NCBI GenBank assembly: GCA_038496445.1
Contig: JALMLS010000056.1
Location: 1 to 64,000, forward strand
DNA length: 64,000 nt
Source of the DNA: Trichosphaerium sp. ATCC 40318
Lineage: Eukaryota > Discosea > Flabellinia > Trichosidae
Direction of reading: 5' to 3'
Under the pieces are notes generated by a model. The model saw only the letters and a program-made list of their open reading frames with translations, was not told where the DNA came from and searched no databases. Shown in pieces: positions 1 to 12,803 of this stretch. The translations under genes were made by a program, and so were the position numbers. The stretch's first letter is position 1, and every line of letters begins with the position of its first letter.

Positions 1-366
1 GTCATCATACAGTGACTGCGATCCCTTGTTTTAATAGAATATTTGTACTTTTAGATTTATTGGTTCAATTTCAAAATTGACTCGCGGTAATCGCTACCAT
101 CGTACTACCAGAGACACTGAGCGTCTGTTTTATGACAGTGCTCATACATAATATTTTCATGGCCAACAAAGATAACGACTTTTGTTACACACCTGTGATA
201 GGTTGCTTGAGAGCTTAGAATAAAATGTAAAAGGCTTCAATAGATTGTGTGGTGATTGGGAGTCATGATTGTGGAGACCCATTTAAGTCAATTGATATCG
301 TATATTTATATGCGCAGAAGACTGTAGCGCTTGTAGAGTGTCAACAAGTCAGTTAATAACTTGCGG
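1..366. other. intergenic, left edge
   Basis: I see no coding frame, RNA gene or repeat here. It is AT-rich sequence and presumably holds the promoter of the plus-strand gene that begins at 367. Confidence 0.5.
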
Positions 367-3300
367 ATGGCGGCGCAATCGCCGCAAAGAGTACAGTTAT
401 TTCTCAAGGAGCTCGCGGAGATACTCACCAAGGAGCAACGACAACTTATTGCTAAATTTCTGCCTGGTTTGTCTCAAAACGAGCGAAATCGCTTGAGTGG
501 CAATTCAAATGCGTTATTGCGTGCTCTAGTAGAGCTAAAACTGCTTCCTTGGGATTCAAGTTGGTTAAAAACGTTATCAGCGGCAAATCCATCACTGGGT
601 AATGTAGGGGATACAGTAGATAGATATATTGCGTCTAACGAGGTACGACCGTTTTTGGCATTTCAAACTCACAAGCTAGTTTATTGCGCTACTAGCGTAA
701 TTTTTCTTGCCAATATACACAGTTTTGATTACTTTTTACGTAGACACTCCTAACTTGCGTTCTTGTTTGTCCTGCCGCTCAAAATCAAGTCATAGACTAC
801 CTTGAGCACTCTCCATCATTTATAGGTACTACAACCCGAAAAACAGCAAATTGTACTATACAGTTTTAACTTTTATTGAAAAGCAATTAATTATCCGTTA
901 TTGTGCTTTATTGGCCTACTTACTAAGTCCTTTAGAACGCCCAAAAACAGGCCCACAACAACGTTACTTTACTAAGCAAACTTGGCCTCAATGGGATATC
1001 AGGGTAGTTGAAAAAGCGAACAAACAACTCATGTCAGCTTGGTCACCTGATCTCGTTATTTTTTTGTCTGCTATAGCACCAAACCACGTAGTAGACCTTC
1101 CAGAAGTTACAGGAGAAGGCGTTGTCGCACCAAATACGGTTATAGATAATAGGAAGGTACCTTTTTTTCGAAAAATTATCTTGTACTTGTTGGCGCCTAA
1201 TCTCGTTCTAGAACCCTCTGGCCGTTACGTCACCTTTTATTGGTGGTTTGAAGGACCTTTTGATGTCCGTGAGGCTGTCACAGTATATTCTACCGGTGCC
1301 CAACCTCGAGATTATTGAAAATATTAGTGTAGTGAATGAAACATGTCAACAACTGTTTCTTGTTCATGATACATATAAATTAGCTCTCTTCACACTCGGT
1401 GATACTCCTGTGGATATATACAACGCAATGTCTATCGTTAATATCGTTTTGGATACGCCTAAACCCGAGTTTAAATATCATACTACAAAGTGTACTATTA
1501 AGATGTCAAAGGGTGCAACAAAGGAAGAATTACAGCTTTATCTCAATCTTAACATATCAAAGACAGCTCAAGTATCAGCTACGAAAGGAACATTTGAAGT
1601 ATCCATAGAACACGGACATTTCTGGAGATTGAAGCATCAAGCAGAATCCGTAAAAAATCTTCAATTCCTGGGTTGTACTATCTCAGGTGTTGCTATTGAG
1701 AAAAAAACGAATGGCAAGCATTATAGAAAACATACTAGAGATAAACATGGTAAAGGAAATGAGAAGGATGCTAAGCAAGAAAAAGGAGATAAGGCTGTTG
1801 ATTTTGCTTTTACAAAGAAGCTAAAAGATAAAGATGATCCAGTTCGGTACCTTTTTTTTTTCCTTCTTTGTTCTTTTTTTTGTACATCAACCACGCTTGT
1901 ATTTACCTAATTCAATCTAGTATGAAGATGAGCGCCAGCGCACCTGTCATAGGTGGTAAACTAAGGAGCAAATCTGGAGGCTGGTCATTACCTAAAGCAT
2001 CATTCGATCTTCCAGGTACGATTGCATCTTTGTTATTTACTGTGCTGCTTTTCGAAAAATGTCATTTTCTAATGCCTCTTTCTAGTGTTTGATAGACGAG
2101 AAAAAGGTCTCCAAGAGATTCCAGAAGATGTATTTGGCCGTGAAAAACTTACTAAGCTTGTGTTACTCCAAAATCGTATTTCTGTTATCCCTCCAGGTTA
2201 GTACAATACTTTTTTTGTTAAAGGAACAAAATTGAGCTAATATATTGTAGAAATTGGAAATTTGACAACACTTCAGCACATGGATATTAGCCACAACTCC
2301 CTTGTAGGTTTACCAGATGAAATTGGTAAACTTCAAAACCTTGAGACGCTACTTTTGAATGGAAACTTTATTAAGTTCCCTAAAAGTACGTTAGATAATT
2401 AAAAGCAGTAATTTTCATACCTGTCTTACAGTTTTAGCACCTTTCTCGCTCAAATCCTTGACCTTCTTGGATCTATCTAGGAACAGGCTTGAAGCTTGTC
2501 CTGATTTCAGTGCGTATGCACCACACTTAACAAAGCTAGTACTAGACAAGAACAAACTAGATCAAGGTACATAATTAGTAAATCATTCCAAAAAAAAAAA
2601 ACAAGCCGATTCCTTTTCGAACACTAACTTGCCAAAAGGTGCGAACCTGTTTTCTCTGATGCCCAAACAACTTCGTCACTTATCTATAAGCCATAACTCC
2701 CTTTCTTGCGTTGGTGATGGTGTTGGAAACTTAGACTGTACGTCCGAAGAATTATCCTTATTTTTTGACTTATCACATGAAATAGCACTTGAGTTCCTTT
2801 GTCTTAGTCATAACGATATAGAAAATCTTCCACAAACAATGGATAAGCTTGTTCAGCTCAAGAGTGTAGATGTATCCCATAACAAGTTAAAAGACCTACC
2901 AAGCTCGCTAAACCTTCCAAAATTGATTACGTTCTATGCTAATAACAACAAGATCATGGATGTCAATGCACTATTCGAAGCGTAAGCCAGCATATAGACT
3001 TAATGGTATTTTTTTTACTAATTGAAGAATTTAGAGGCGCTTTTAGTTGTTTGACTGATTTCAACCTTGCTAATAACAAGATTGTCCAAATGCCTTCTAA
3101 TTTCTATAGTTGCTCTATGTTACAACATTTTTTGATATCAAGCAATCGTTTGACGCATATAGACCCTGAAATCAAAGATTTGGATAGATTGTTTACTCTT
3201 GACTTGGGTAATAACAAATTGGTTGATATTCCTTCGGAGATGTCTTCATTGACGAACTTGACTTATCTCAGTTTCTTCAATAATAAGATAGCAGAATTAC

Positions 3301-5221
3301 CAAAAGATCTCACTGCTGATATGGGTATTCTTCAATTCTACTACTTGTCATACACAGATGTTACTGAATACCGTCAGTCTGATAAGCCATTTGAAAAATT
3401 AGAAGAACTTAACATGAACTCATCACAACTTGAAGTCATACCAAGTTCTATATCTGTAGATATGCCTAATATACGTGTTCTATCATTGAGTAATACAAAC
3501 ATATCGGAAATACCTGTAGAGCTATGGTACGCGGCCAAAACAAAAATTGTTTTGTGATTGATGCTGATTTTTTTGTTTTAGCTCTTTGAAGTATTTGGAA
3601 CAACTTGACCTCTCTCTAAACAAGATCGTCACTCTACCTTCGGAATTCTTCGAGCTTAAGCGATTATCAGTTATTGATATTAGTTATAATCAATTAGAGT
3701 CTAATACTGACGAGGAATCATGGGACAAAACGTCTGAGTAAGCTGTCTTTTTTAATGAAATTAATACTTATTCTTTTAAAGGTGGATGGGTATGAGACGG
3801 CTTCATGTTGTCAACTTGAGTAATAATAATCTCAAAGAAGCGCCTGCAGGTACGTTATCTTTGAATAAATTGTAGACATTGTTTCCTAACGCTGTTTTCT
3901 TTGCAGGATTATTGGAAGCTGCACAAGAATTTGATGCTGATGTAAACCTTTCCGGTAACCAAATAGAAGATCATAATGAGCTCATTCAAGGTATGTAATT
4001 CTCAATATAAAGATGCGTTCCTTACGCTGTGGTGTAGGCGACAGATTCCAAGTAGCTTGGGCAGAGGTAACACATAATCTCTTTTCTTAAAACTTACTTA
4101 TTGTTTAGATGATGGGAAAACGACCAACCATGGAAGACGCCTTTTGTATAAAAGTACACTTACAATTCATTAATATGGTCATACTCACATCATATTTAAA
4201 GGGAAGCTTCATGGGAGATGAGAATATTGATTTATATGGTTTGTTTGATGGCCACGCCAGTTTCGAAGCAGCAAGATTTTGTGCTGTTAACCTACCACCA
4301 TTACTCGAAAAAGAGTTTCCAATGACCGACGACGAATTTCCAGCTGCTATAACAAAGGTACCCTTAATGGAGCGTATTAGTTACTCCATCCAATGCTCAC
4401 TCTGTTTAAGGTGTTCGACGAACTACATACAAAGTTCCACACGTATATCAAGAGTGTTGCAGTTCACTCTCCTAGAGCAAGGAATTGTGGCGCTACTGCT
4501 GTAGTCGTGCTGATTATGAATGAGGTGGTACATGTCGCTAGTGTTGGTGATAGCAGAGCTGTTGTAGTCAGAACAGATGAGATTATATCCGCTACTATAG
4601 ATCACAAACCTGAATCCGAAGAAGACCGCATCCGTGGACTAGGAGGTAAGTTTTCGCAGTTTTTTCCTCGAACGTTGTATGATGCTCACGTGATTTTTCA
4701 AGGTTCTGTTGTGAATGGTCGTGTAAATGGCCTTCTAGCTGTTTCTAGATCTATTGGTGATTTTTACTTGACACCTATGGTATCACATGAGCCTCGGTGT
4801 ACACGCTACAACTTGACAGAAAAGGTACGTAAAAAGAAACTTCCAAAAACAAATTTTCACGGTAACTTCCTTGTACTAAGAGCAAAGAATTTGCCCACAA
4901 AAGTGTGATATTCTGATTAAGTTTATTGTATAGGATGAATTCATCATCATGGGCTGTGATGGCGTTTGGGACGAAGTTTCAGAGAAAGAGGCAGCTCGAT
5001 TGGTTAGAACTAAAATTAGGGCAAGTGTACCTCGTGCTTGTACTAAACTACGTGATTTTGCGTACATGTTTGGTAGCGATGATAATATATCAGCTATTGT
5101 TGTGCGTACTGGAAAGAGATTGAAAAAAAAGAAGATGAAGAAAAAGAAGAGCAAGAAAAAAGGACCAGGATCTTTATCTCCCAAAGAGGACAAAAAAATT
5201 GTCACTGACAGTGTAATTTGA
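367..5221 (+). CDS. PHLPP-like leucine-rich-repeat PP2C protein phosphatase, multi-exon
   Basis: Predicted metal-dependent Ser/Thr phosphatase with an LRR platform. An N-terminal helical part (367-642) and exons at about 827-1156 and 1210-1846 are unrecognised. The 1210-1846 exon could be a PH-like fold, as in animal PHLPP. The splice 1847-1920 is in frame and joins this part to the LRR region, so I treat it as one gene. A separate gene starting at ATG 1922 is the alternative. At least twelve LRRs lie between 2090 and 4000. The PP2C domain (about 4040-5120) keeps its motifs: [48 protein letters not shown] and [11 protein letters not shown], so the metal-binding aspartates are intact. A Lys-rich tail ends in TDSVI, which fits a class I PDZ ligand. 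The junction between the first two exons is not resolved in frame. Confidence 0.8.
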
Positions 5222-5666
5222 TAGATTTGTACAAACCACCACTTTTGTTTTGTTTGCTTGGTATTCTTGAGATCCAGACGGATCTCTAGTTTTGAGGTTT
5301 GGTTTTTTTGGGTTGTATTGGTCCATTAAAATTAACGCAGTCAAGAATTGCGCCTGAAAGAGCGGTTTGAAAATGTCCATATTGAGGAGCTACGTGTGGT
5401 TAATGACAAAAAGCACGACGAAAGTAAACAGTGGTACAACAATGACAAGTTAAGGCACTATCTACATGGTTGATGAAAAACAGCAAACCATGGTTAATAA
5501 GTGCAAGAAATACTATCGTGCGAGTATGGCTCCAACTGTAACTCTTGGTACACTAATAAATATACTTAACCATCCAAGCACACTGTTGGAACGTTAATGT
5601 TAACTCCATACAGGAAAGAGTTTCTCTACTTAAAGCACATTTCTTGTTTTATTTTCTTCAATACAA
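5222..5666. other. convergent intergenic region
   Basis: No intact gene. It separates the 3' ends of the LRR-phosphatase gene and the queuosine gene. The one thing I can support in it is a short MORN-like relic at 5381-5473, listed separately. Confidence 0.6.
5381..5473 (+). pseudogene. relic of a MORN_2-type repeat
   Basis: One open stretch on the plus strand reads VVNDKKHDESKQWYNNDKL and stops soon after at TGA (5471-5473). The spacing VN-K-H-E-K-WY-N-D/G-L matches the repeat unit of the intact MORN-type gene at 18.75-19.4 kb (VNGKLHGEYKRWYYDGQL). No intact start or neighbouring repeat is visible, so this looks like a decayed fragment. A chance match of one unit is possible. Confidence 0.45.
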
Positions 5667-7261
5667 TCAGTAAAATTTTGTTCTTGTTTTATGTATTGGT
5701 ATGTCTACTTGTTCTTCCATCTCCTTTGCAAGATCCCATAGGTAAAAATCTATAACTATTGCATTGAGTAGTTGATTTTTATCAATACTAGGGTCTTCTG
5801 CAATTTGTTTTTTCATTTCTTTTAGAATACACTAAGTAACAACATCAGAACATGTTAAGTCAAATCAAGTTCAATTAAAAACACTCTATAATAATAACAG
5901 TACCTCTACAGCCCATATAGAGTTACCACGAATCTCTAGCTCAATACGCTCACCATGTGATACTTGCGGTGATTCTTTTAGTCTGAAACAGTGTTAAGCC
6001 TTCAAAAAAGAGCATACGATGTACAATGGTGTTTCCTTACCTATTCATAAGTGCAGTTGAGTATGCCATAGCACCTAGATGTACTAGGATTTGAGGAACG
6101 CGATAATCAGCAAACATAGTTATTGTATCAATATCTGTGAACTCTCCTATGCCTTTACCTTCAAAACAAGCCCAAATATCTGCAACAAGAATTTGAACAC
6201 GTTTATAGATTTTAACTATGTACAAAGCATTAGAGAAAAAAATCCATTTGTGACTTGTCATGAATGTCATTATTTTTATAGAATCTTGCCTGATGTTCCT
6301 TCAAATAAGTGTGAATCGTCAAAACAACTAAAATTCTGAACAACAAGGTCTACAAGCTTTTGAGCGCTCTTGTTACTCTGACGAATACAATTGATAAACT
6401 TTCCATCAAATTTATCACAAAGTACAGTTCCTACCTCCTAAACAAGAATAAAAAAAGGTGAGTCTCCAGTCACTAGCTTTTTGCTTTTTCTTGGTTGATT
6501 TTTTTTTGAATTCTGTTTTTGGCAAAATGTGTAGTGTGACATGTCAAGAATCTTGTTTTTGGTGATCAACATCTCTCGATTTAATAAATTTGTGAAAAGG
6601 TTAATGTTGTTGATGTACGTACACGAAGGTTAGAAACGCGTTGGTAAATTAATGCTAACTGTGTTGAAGATGCACTCTTAAATACTTCCTGTACTTGCTC
6701 TTTTGTAATATTTTTGAGGTATTCAGCGGAAGTGAATGGAATGCCTTTCTATTGAAACGAAAAAAATAAAAGTCAAACGAAAATGTTAACAGATCAACTT
6801 CAATTTACCTCTATAGCCCTGTTCATAGCTGCGCAAAGCGACCAATAGCCTAATTACGTTAGATCTACGAGAAATAAGAGATATTGCGTGCCAGTGTATT
6901 TTTTGTTGTTGTAATCGACTGTAAATGGTATATCTTTCGATAAATGGTAAGATTGACGCCTAGTAAAGCATTCCTACCTGTATCCGAATAAAATGAAAAG
7001 TTTAAGGTGTCTAGTATAAATATCCACTCCACAGTCTCCTCTGTAATAATACTGGGGTGTTGTTCTGGTTTACGCCATGAAGCTAATGAATACTTCTGTT
7101 TTTTCCACACATTGCATATCTACGCCTCTAGAGTTGGTACAAACGAGTAGACGAGCGCATGACCGCACCTGCTGTGCTGTACGAGCTACACCCTCGGGAT
7201 TAACTGACACGTGTACAGAGTGCTTATTTATGAACTCAGCCGACTCTAGTACGCTTCTCAT
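5667..7261 (-). CDS. QNG1: queuosine 5'-phosphate N-glycosylase (DUF2419, Q salvage)
   Basis: Recognised as the eukaryotic queuosine salvage protein, which frees queuine from queuosine monophosphate so tRNA-guanine transglycosylase can reuse it. About seven exons carry the family's conserved blocks in order: [11 protein letters not shown] near the N-terminus, [29 protein letters not shown] followed by [28 protein letters not shown], and [16 protein letters not shown] near the C-terminus. The start is taken at ATG 7261 ([10 protein letters not shown]) because the open frame further upstream begins only with GTG. The stop is at 5667-5669. Introns are short, with the usual GT...TAG ends. Overall length (about 300-350 residues) fits the family. 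Cytosolic location is known for the family, not shown here. Confidence 0.88.
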
Positions 7262-7520
7262 GATGCGTGGTTGTTTACGAATACAGAATCGTCGCTTACG
7301 CTGATGCACTGCTGCGCTTGTTGTAATTGAGCGGATAGTTGAACTGTTTGGCAGTTAAGCGAAAAATAACAGTTTACAGACGTAACACAAAAAACGCGCC
7401 TACGCACAAATAACATGCAAGAAGGTGTAAACAGAATACAAAACGTAATATAAAGTCACGATAAATAAACAACGCGACACAGTGAACGAATCAAAAACTA
7501 CATTGGTATATTGTAACACG

Positions 7521-7877
7521 TTACTCTTTCTTATTTTGAGCAGCTACAAGATATTCCTCCCAAGTAATAACACCCTAGCAACCAAAAAAAGTTAAACTGA
7601 GCGCTTTCTTGTACGAAATGCAACTCTGCAACGTACGTCCTTGTTTGAGTCCATAGTTTTGAATGCATCCTCAACTATAGCGTCAATATCGCCTTGAACC
7701 AAGAATTTCACTAATGCCTACGCCCACGCCATTAAAAACAAAAGTTTTAAACAACAATGTTTGCAACTGTACCGCTTTCATCTCTTCTCGTGTTACTTTA
7801 CCATTACCATCAGTATCTGTCTCAGAAAATGATTTTCTAAGGTTCTCCAGTTGCTCTTTTGTTAGTTGCTTCGACAT
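7521..7877 (-). CDS. small two-EF-hand calcium-binding protein (copy A)
   Basis: Three exons give a protein of about 80 residues starting MSKQLTKEQLENL. Two complete EF-hand loops are visible: DTDGNGKVTREE and DSNKDGVITWEE, with acidic or oxygen-bearing residues at loop positions 1, 3, 5, 9 and 12. The last intron splits the second loop just after DSNKD and has an ordinary GTACGT donor. The neighbouring gene at 8033-8423 is a tandem duplicate with the same intron positions. The protein is little more than one EF-hand pair, so it is probably a calcium buffer or regulatory subunit; the partner is unknown. Confidence 0.88.
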
Positions 7878-8032
7878 GGTAAATGATGGGTACAAAATGT
7901 GAATAGTATTAATTGAAAACCTAATAAAAAAAAGGCAGTTGTGAAAGAAACTTTTTCTTTTGATAAACGTCTACCACTTTGTCACGTGAAAAGATTTTTG
8001 GTTTATTTGGTTGATTTGATTATTTAAGATTC

Positions 8033-8423
8033 TCATTCGTCTGTCTTCTCTTCAGCAGCTTTGAGATACTCAGCCCACGTAACAAAACCCTACAAAAATC
8101 GTTACAATCTGAAATACAAACTGATATTAATTCGAAATAAAATCAAGCTTCTCGGGGCTCAAATCTTTGTAATCACGTGCGTCTTTGTTTGAATCCATAG
8201 TATTAAAAGCGTCCTCAACAACAGCGTCAATATCACCCATCACAAGGCACTTTTGAAGGACCTACAACATTAGTAAGCCAATTACAAACAAAAACATTAA
8301 CGTTTAAAATAATTATACCGCTTTCATCTCTTCTCGCGTTACTTTGCCATCACCATTCTTATCAGCTTCTTTAAAAGACAGTTTTAGTGCCTTTACTTGC
8401 TTCTTGGATAGTTTTTTGGACAT
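8033..8423 (-). CDS. small two-EF-hand calcium-binding protein (copy B)
   Basis: Tandem paralogue of the gene at 7521-7877, starting MSKKLSKKQVKAL and ending with EKTDE before TGA at 8033-8035. Loop one is DKNGDGKVTREE. Loop two is split by an intron after DSNKD and resumes GFVTWAEYL. That intron (8090-8180) begins GCACGT, so it is a GC-AG intron at the position where copy A has GT-AG. Without this splice the frame runs to a stop and loop two is lost. Only 65 bases separate its start from the divergent channel gene, which also depends on calcium signalling; that link is only suggestive. Confidence 0.86.
8090..8180 (-). other. GC-AG intron in EF-hand copy B
   Basis: The donor is GCACGTGA and the acceptor GTAG, seen on the minus strand. 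The position and phase match the GT-AG intron of the adjacent duplicate gene, which supports true splicing. The donor contains the CACGTG palindrome that is over-represented in this window. Confidence 0.75.
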
Positions 8424-8488
8424 TTGACACCTGTGGAGAAATGTTGTGGTGTACACTAAAATTGACACAGTAATTCGAGTTAGGAGGC
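8424..8488. promoter_or_regulatory. 65-bp divergent promoter region
   Basis: Lies between the start codons of the minus-strand EF-hand gene and the plus-strand two-pore channel gene. Both promoters must share or overlap this short gap. I see no clear TATA box. Confidence 0.5.
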
Positions 8489-11400
8489 ATGCTACAGCCT
8501 CCTACGCCTTCACAACTCCGCGAACCACTCGTGGGCAAGTCTGAAGATGAATTGTTAACTTCAGACAGCTTAAACCCTTCTATTCAATCCTATCTACCAG
8601 ACGATAAAAATACCGGCGTACGTGATTGTATTGACAACATTCTTGACACCAACTCTCGATTTTTAGGCTGATTATTTACGGGCAGCCAATTTTATACAAG
8701 ATGCTATACATTTACGCCAAGGGAAGCGCAAACAAGACAGTCAAGCGCAGAGGTACGTCTTAATACAGTAAATTTGGTATTCCTAATCTGTAGCTAGGTT
8801 TTACGCCTTGTACTACAGTCGACTATTTAAATGTTTCATGTGGGGAGTGATATTAGTGCATTTCAACCTAATCTGGTACAGTACATCCATTTTCTTCAAA
8901 TATTTTTTGCAAAAAAAAAGTCGTTTGAGTTTTACATTGAGGACTGATGTGTACTGCTAGGTTTGAAGATCCAGCACAATTTTTTATACCACAGTGGGCA
9001 CTACTTACTATAGAAGGCGTATGCCTATTGTCTTACTGCTTTGAACTGTTTGTCAAGGTTCGAAAGAAACAAAAAAGATCACGTGTTACAGTTTTTGTAA
9101 TTTTTTTTTGTAGACTAGGTTTGTTGATAATACGCGAATGTATAGGAATAGACTTCACTGGTTAGTAATTGGTTGTATTTGTGTACGTAACCGCGGAGAA
9201 ATCCCATTCCGACCTTCCAACAAAAATGACGTCATTTTTGTTTAAAGTTGACAGTGCTCGATATGATGACATACAAAGCTTCTAAAGTCCGTTGGAGTCG
9301 AATTCTTAGACCAGCGTTTGTTGGCTATTGGTACACATTTTTTTTTGGATTATTTTTGTCTTGTACTTACGTAATCTTTACTCAGGTTCAGACCTCTTAG
9401 GATATTTCTCAGGTACTGCTTTTAGCGCGTTAGTTATTCGTGTTTGCTGACAACGTAGCTAGGGAAGTATGGAGTACAATGGGAAGTATATTGGAAGCAT
9501 TTGCGGTTATCACATTTTTTATATCATTTGCTGTTGTATTCTGTGTTGTCATATTCGAAGGTGGTCCTCTTGCTGAACCAGGAGCTGGATTTGGATCATT
9601 ATGGGAAGCCACAAGAAGTCTCTTTGTGTTGTGGGTACGATAAAGATGAAAAGAGACCAAAGCGTCCTAAAGGGCAAGTACAAGACTTCTAACACTTTTT
9701 GTTAGACAACAGCGAATTATCCCGATATTATGATGCCAGGGTACCGGCATAGTAGAGCTACTGTTTTTGTGTTTGTTGTATACATTGTCGTCACAATGTT
9801 TATACTAAAATCATTGCTGCTTGGTGTCATTTACAATCAGTATACAAGCCAAGTCAAGAGAGATCTTCGAAATGCAAAAATACTTGAAAGGAGTAAACTT
9901 AAAGAGTCTTTTGACATTTTAACTCGGTATACACCTCCTGGTGGTTTACGATATGTTACATTGCCTTTATTCATTAGCCTATTCCGAGAGCTTAGACCAT
10001 CGTAAGTATCCCTCACTACTATTAATGTACTGCAACAGAAATCTAATTTTGATGTTTTTTAGAGCAAGCACAAAGAGAGCAAAGCTTTTATACAAAATAC
10101 TGGATACGAACAACACCCAACGTCTTAGTTTTAGAGAATTCAAAGGAATTACTAATCTCTTGAAGTTTAACATAAGTTCTACAAAGGTACGCTGCGTGTC
10201 AACATCACGACTTAATAGCGATTATTGAAGAAAACAAAAAAAAGAAACTTTGAAGTTGTTTAACTTTTTGCCTCTTGAGCGCTCTTGCTTTCGGGTTTTG
10301 CATTTATTTCTGTACTTTGATATTTCTTTTTTTTAATGGTTAGTATTAACACTTTCTATAGACAGATGACAACATATTCTCAAGGTGTATTCCGAAGTTC
10401 TACAATAGTCGTTTTTCCAATGTGCTAAAGTACTGTGTTCAACATGTCGCTTTCAGTGTCGTTGTCACACTTATGATTGTCATTAATGCTGCTTTGGTAT
10501 TAATAGAACAATTACTTGTTGAGAAACTACAGCAAGGAAAACAAAACCCAGCATTGGTTAGCTTTAATAAGCATAAAGCATGGACAGAGATTTTATTTTT
10601 TTTCGTTTTCTTTGTTGAAATGTTTCTCAAAATCTATTCCTTCGGTCCACGTAACTACTGGAAAAAAAATTGGAATAAGTAAGCATACAAACATATATTG
10701 AATGTTAGCAATTACCACCATTAATAATTTATTAGGTTTGATTGTCTGATCGTGGTGCGATGAGTGAAAGAATTTTTCTTATTTTGTTGTTTTTCTTATT
10801 TGTGGAGATGTATTTCCTTTTTCTTCGCCCTTGTTGCTAACTATTTTATAGATTACTTCTCTGTTTGATCTGATTCTTAATGCAACTATAGAGGATCTAG
10901 GATTCGGACTTCTCAAGTTTCTATTACTAAGTAACTACTAAAACCAACAAGCATACTTTTCTCTTTCGTTCATCAACTTATATTTTTAGTTCGTGTTCTA
11001 CGGTTACTACGCCTTTTTGGTCGCTTAGAAAGATTCAACGTTATTATGACAACAATATTCCAGCTTGTTGTTCCATTGATAAATCTATTTGCAGCACTGG
11101 CGGTACGTTGTGTTATTGTTGTCTTTTTTCTAATAAAATTCTTCTTTCTACTCTTTCGTCCTCTCTCAGTTTCTATTTTTCTCAACATACCATAGGTAGT
11201 TTCTTATGTATTTGCAGTTATTGGCATGCTCGTGTGGGCAGGTACGGAAGAGAGTATAAGAAGTAAATACTTAAATAATTCTTAAAAGGAAAAATGACTC
11301 CACTCAATCCTGCTCTTAATAACACTGAGGTACAACTAACTCTTTCGATTACTATCAATTTTTCTTACAATATTTATAATAGTACGCAGAATTGGAGTAT

Positions 11401-12476
11401 TGGGGCAATAGGTAATACCAATTAAGCACAAGCAACATTGAATTCATTTGATACCCACTTTTTTTTCTTTAGTTTCAACAATTATGGAGAATCACTTGTA
11501 ACACTCTTTGGTAAGCACCTGCAAAATTATTGTTGTATAACTTAATTCAATTAGAGTTGATGGTTGTTAATAATTGGCATGTCATTGCAGCAGGATTCGC
11601 TGCAGCCTCAACACGTGAGTTTTTTTTTTTCCAATAAAAAATGGTTTATAAATGTCAACTTCAGAACAAGTACTTCTTGTTTAGACTCTAAAGACGTACA
11701 TACAAAAAAATACTGTAGTTCTTTTGGGCTTACGTTCGTTAATTTACATCATTGTTTATTTCTTCAGCCTTGCTGAGCATTCTGACAGTTTTTTTTCATA
11801 GAATGGGCTTGGTTATTTTTTATGCTCTTCCACCTTGTCACAGCAGTTGTTCTTGTAAAGTACGCCCTATAATCAACTTAGTCATATAACCACTCCTTTT
11901 CGTTTACTTTCATATAGTATCCTTATAGCTGTTATTCTCGACGGGTTTGTAGCTCAATGGCAAGTTCGGAAACAAGGCATTAAATCTAGAGTTCAAATCC
12001 GAATCGAAATGTTGGACAAAGCACATGCAGACATTAATGATTTGAGGACCGTTGATAATGTATTTAAGAGTAAGACAGGAAAGAGGAAACAATACATAGC
12101 AAAACGTAAAGCAGGAGGTGAGAGAGACTGAGAAAAATCTAAGATTTTGTCGACCTAAAACAATGATTTGACTTTTAAACAAGAACGGGTTTTTTGGTTT
12201 GTTGTTGGCTTTTTTCCTCAATACCTGCCCTTTCTGCTGACGCTTTTTTCTTCAGGTGTTTTGGATCTTCTCGAAGATTTATTCGTAGAGGACGAAGAAG
12301 AGTCATTTTCTGTTTCTCATGCGTTTATTCCACCACGTGAGCTTATGGCAACTGTGGATGGTGAAGACGAAAGACGTTTAAGTTTTCATGATGAAGATTC
12401 AGTTAGTATGTATGGGAATTATGATAGTGATGACGATTGGGGACTAACAGATTCCTCTCTTATTGTACAATTGTAG
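8489..12476 (+). CDS. two-pore channel (TPC), endolysosomal cation channel
   Basis: Many small exons encode two six-helix ion-transport domains, as in TPC channels. The N-terminus (MLQPPTPSQLRE) leads into ADYLRAANFIQDAI, typical of TPCs. Domain I ends with the pore sequence SLFVLW-TTANYPDIMMPGY; the TAN filter is built across an intron. The linker carries a degenerate EF-hand (ILDTNNTQRLSFREF). The second S4 helix reads RVLRLLRLFGRLERF. Domain II has ELMVVNNWHVIAAGF, the VNNW filter of animal-type TPCs. The C-terminal tail is acidic, with an EDLFVEDEEE cluster. These residues are seen in the sequence. A Na+/Ca2+-permeable endolysosomal role is family knowledge. The gene ends at TAG 12474-12476. 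Intron edges in the first domain are approximate. Confidence 0.87.
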
Positions 12477-12803
12477 AAAAAAAATAACTAAAACAAGACT
12501 TGATTATTCATTTGCAAATGAAACCCATAAACATTTTCGAGGGATATATGTAGTTAAGAAATGGAAAACTAGATATATTCATACTACTTAATTTCATAAT
12601 TTGTCAATCCAAATTGGATTTAAACATCTCCTCTGAATGTTTGTACTTAACCTTGTTAGTGCAACCCGCAAGAGGAGTATTTTTTTTCAGATGTCAACTC
12701 ACGCGTATGTTGTAACATACAGTTCGTTTTATTAGTAATTTTCGAAACAACAAAATTGATGCAGGGTGAGTGATACTGGACCATCTTGTTGCAGGTATTT
12801 TTT
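12477..12803. other. convergent intergenic region
   Basis: Holds the 3' flanks of the channel gene (plus) and of the unknown minus-strand gene. I see nothing coding or structured in it. Confidence 0.5.

Noticed and set aside
7262-7309. N-terminal extension of the queuosine gene from GTG
   Set aside because: It has no ATG, and the conserved family region starts right at ATG 7261.
9430-9660. 76-codon minus-strand frame over the channel gene
   Set aside because: Antisense shadow of the pore exon; no domain.
11980-12010. tRNA-like GTTCAAATCC string
   Set aside because: It lies in a coding exon of the channel gene and no cloverleaf can be formed around it.
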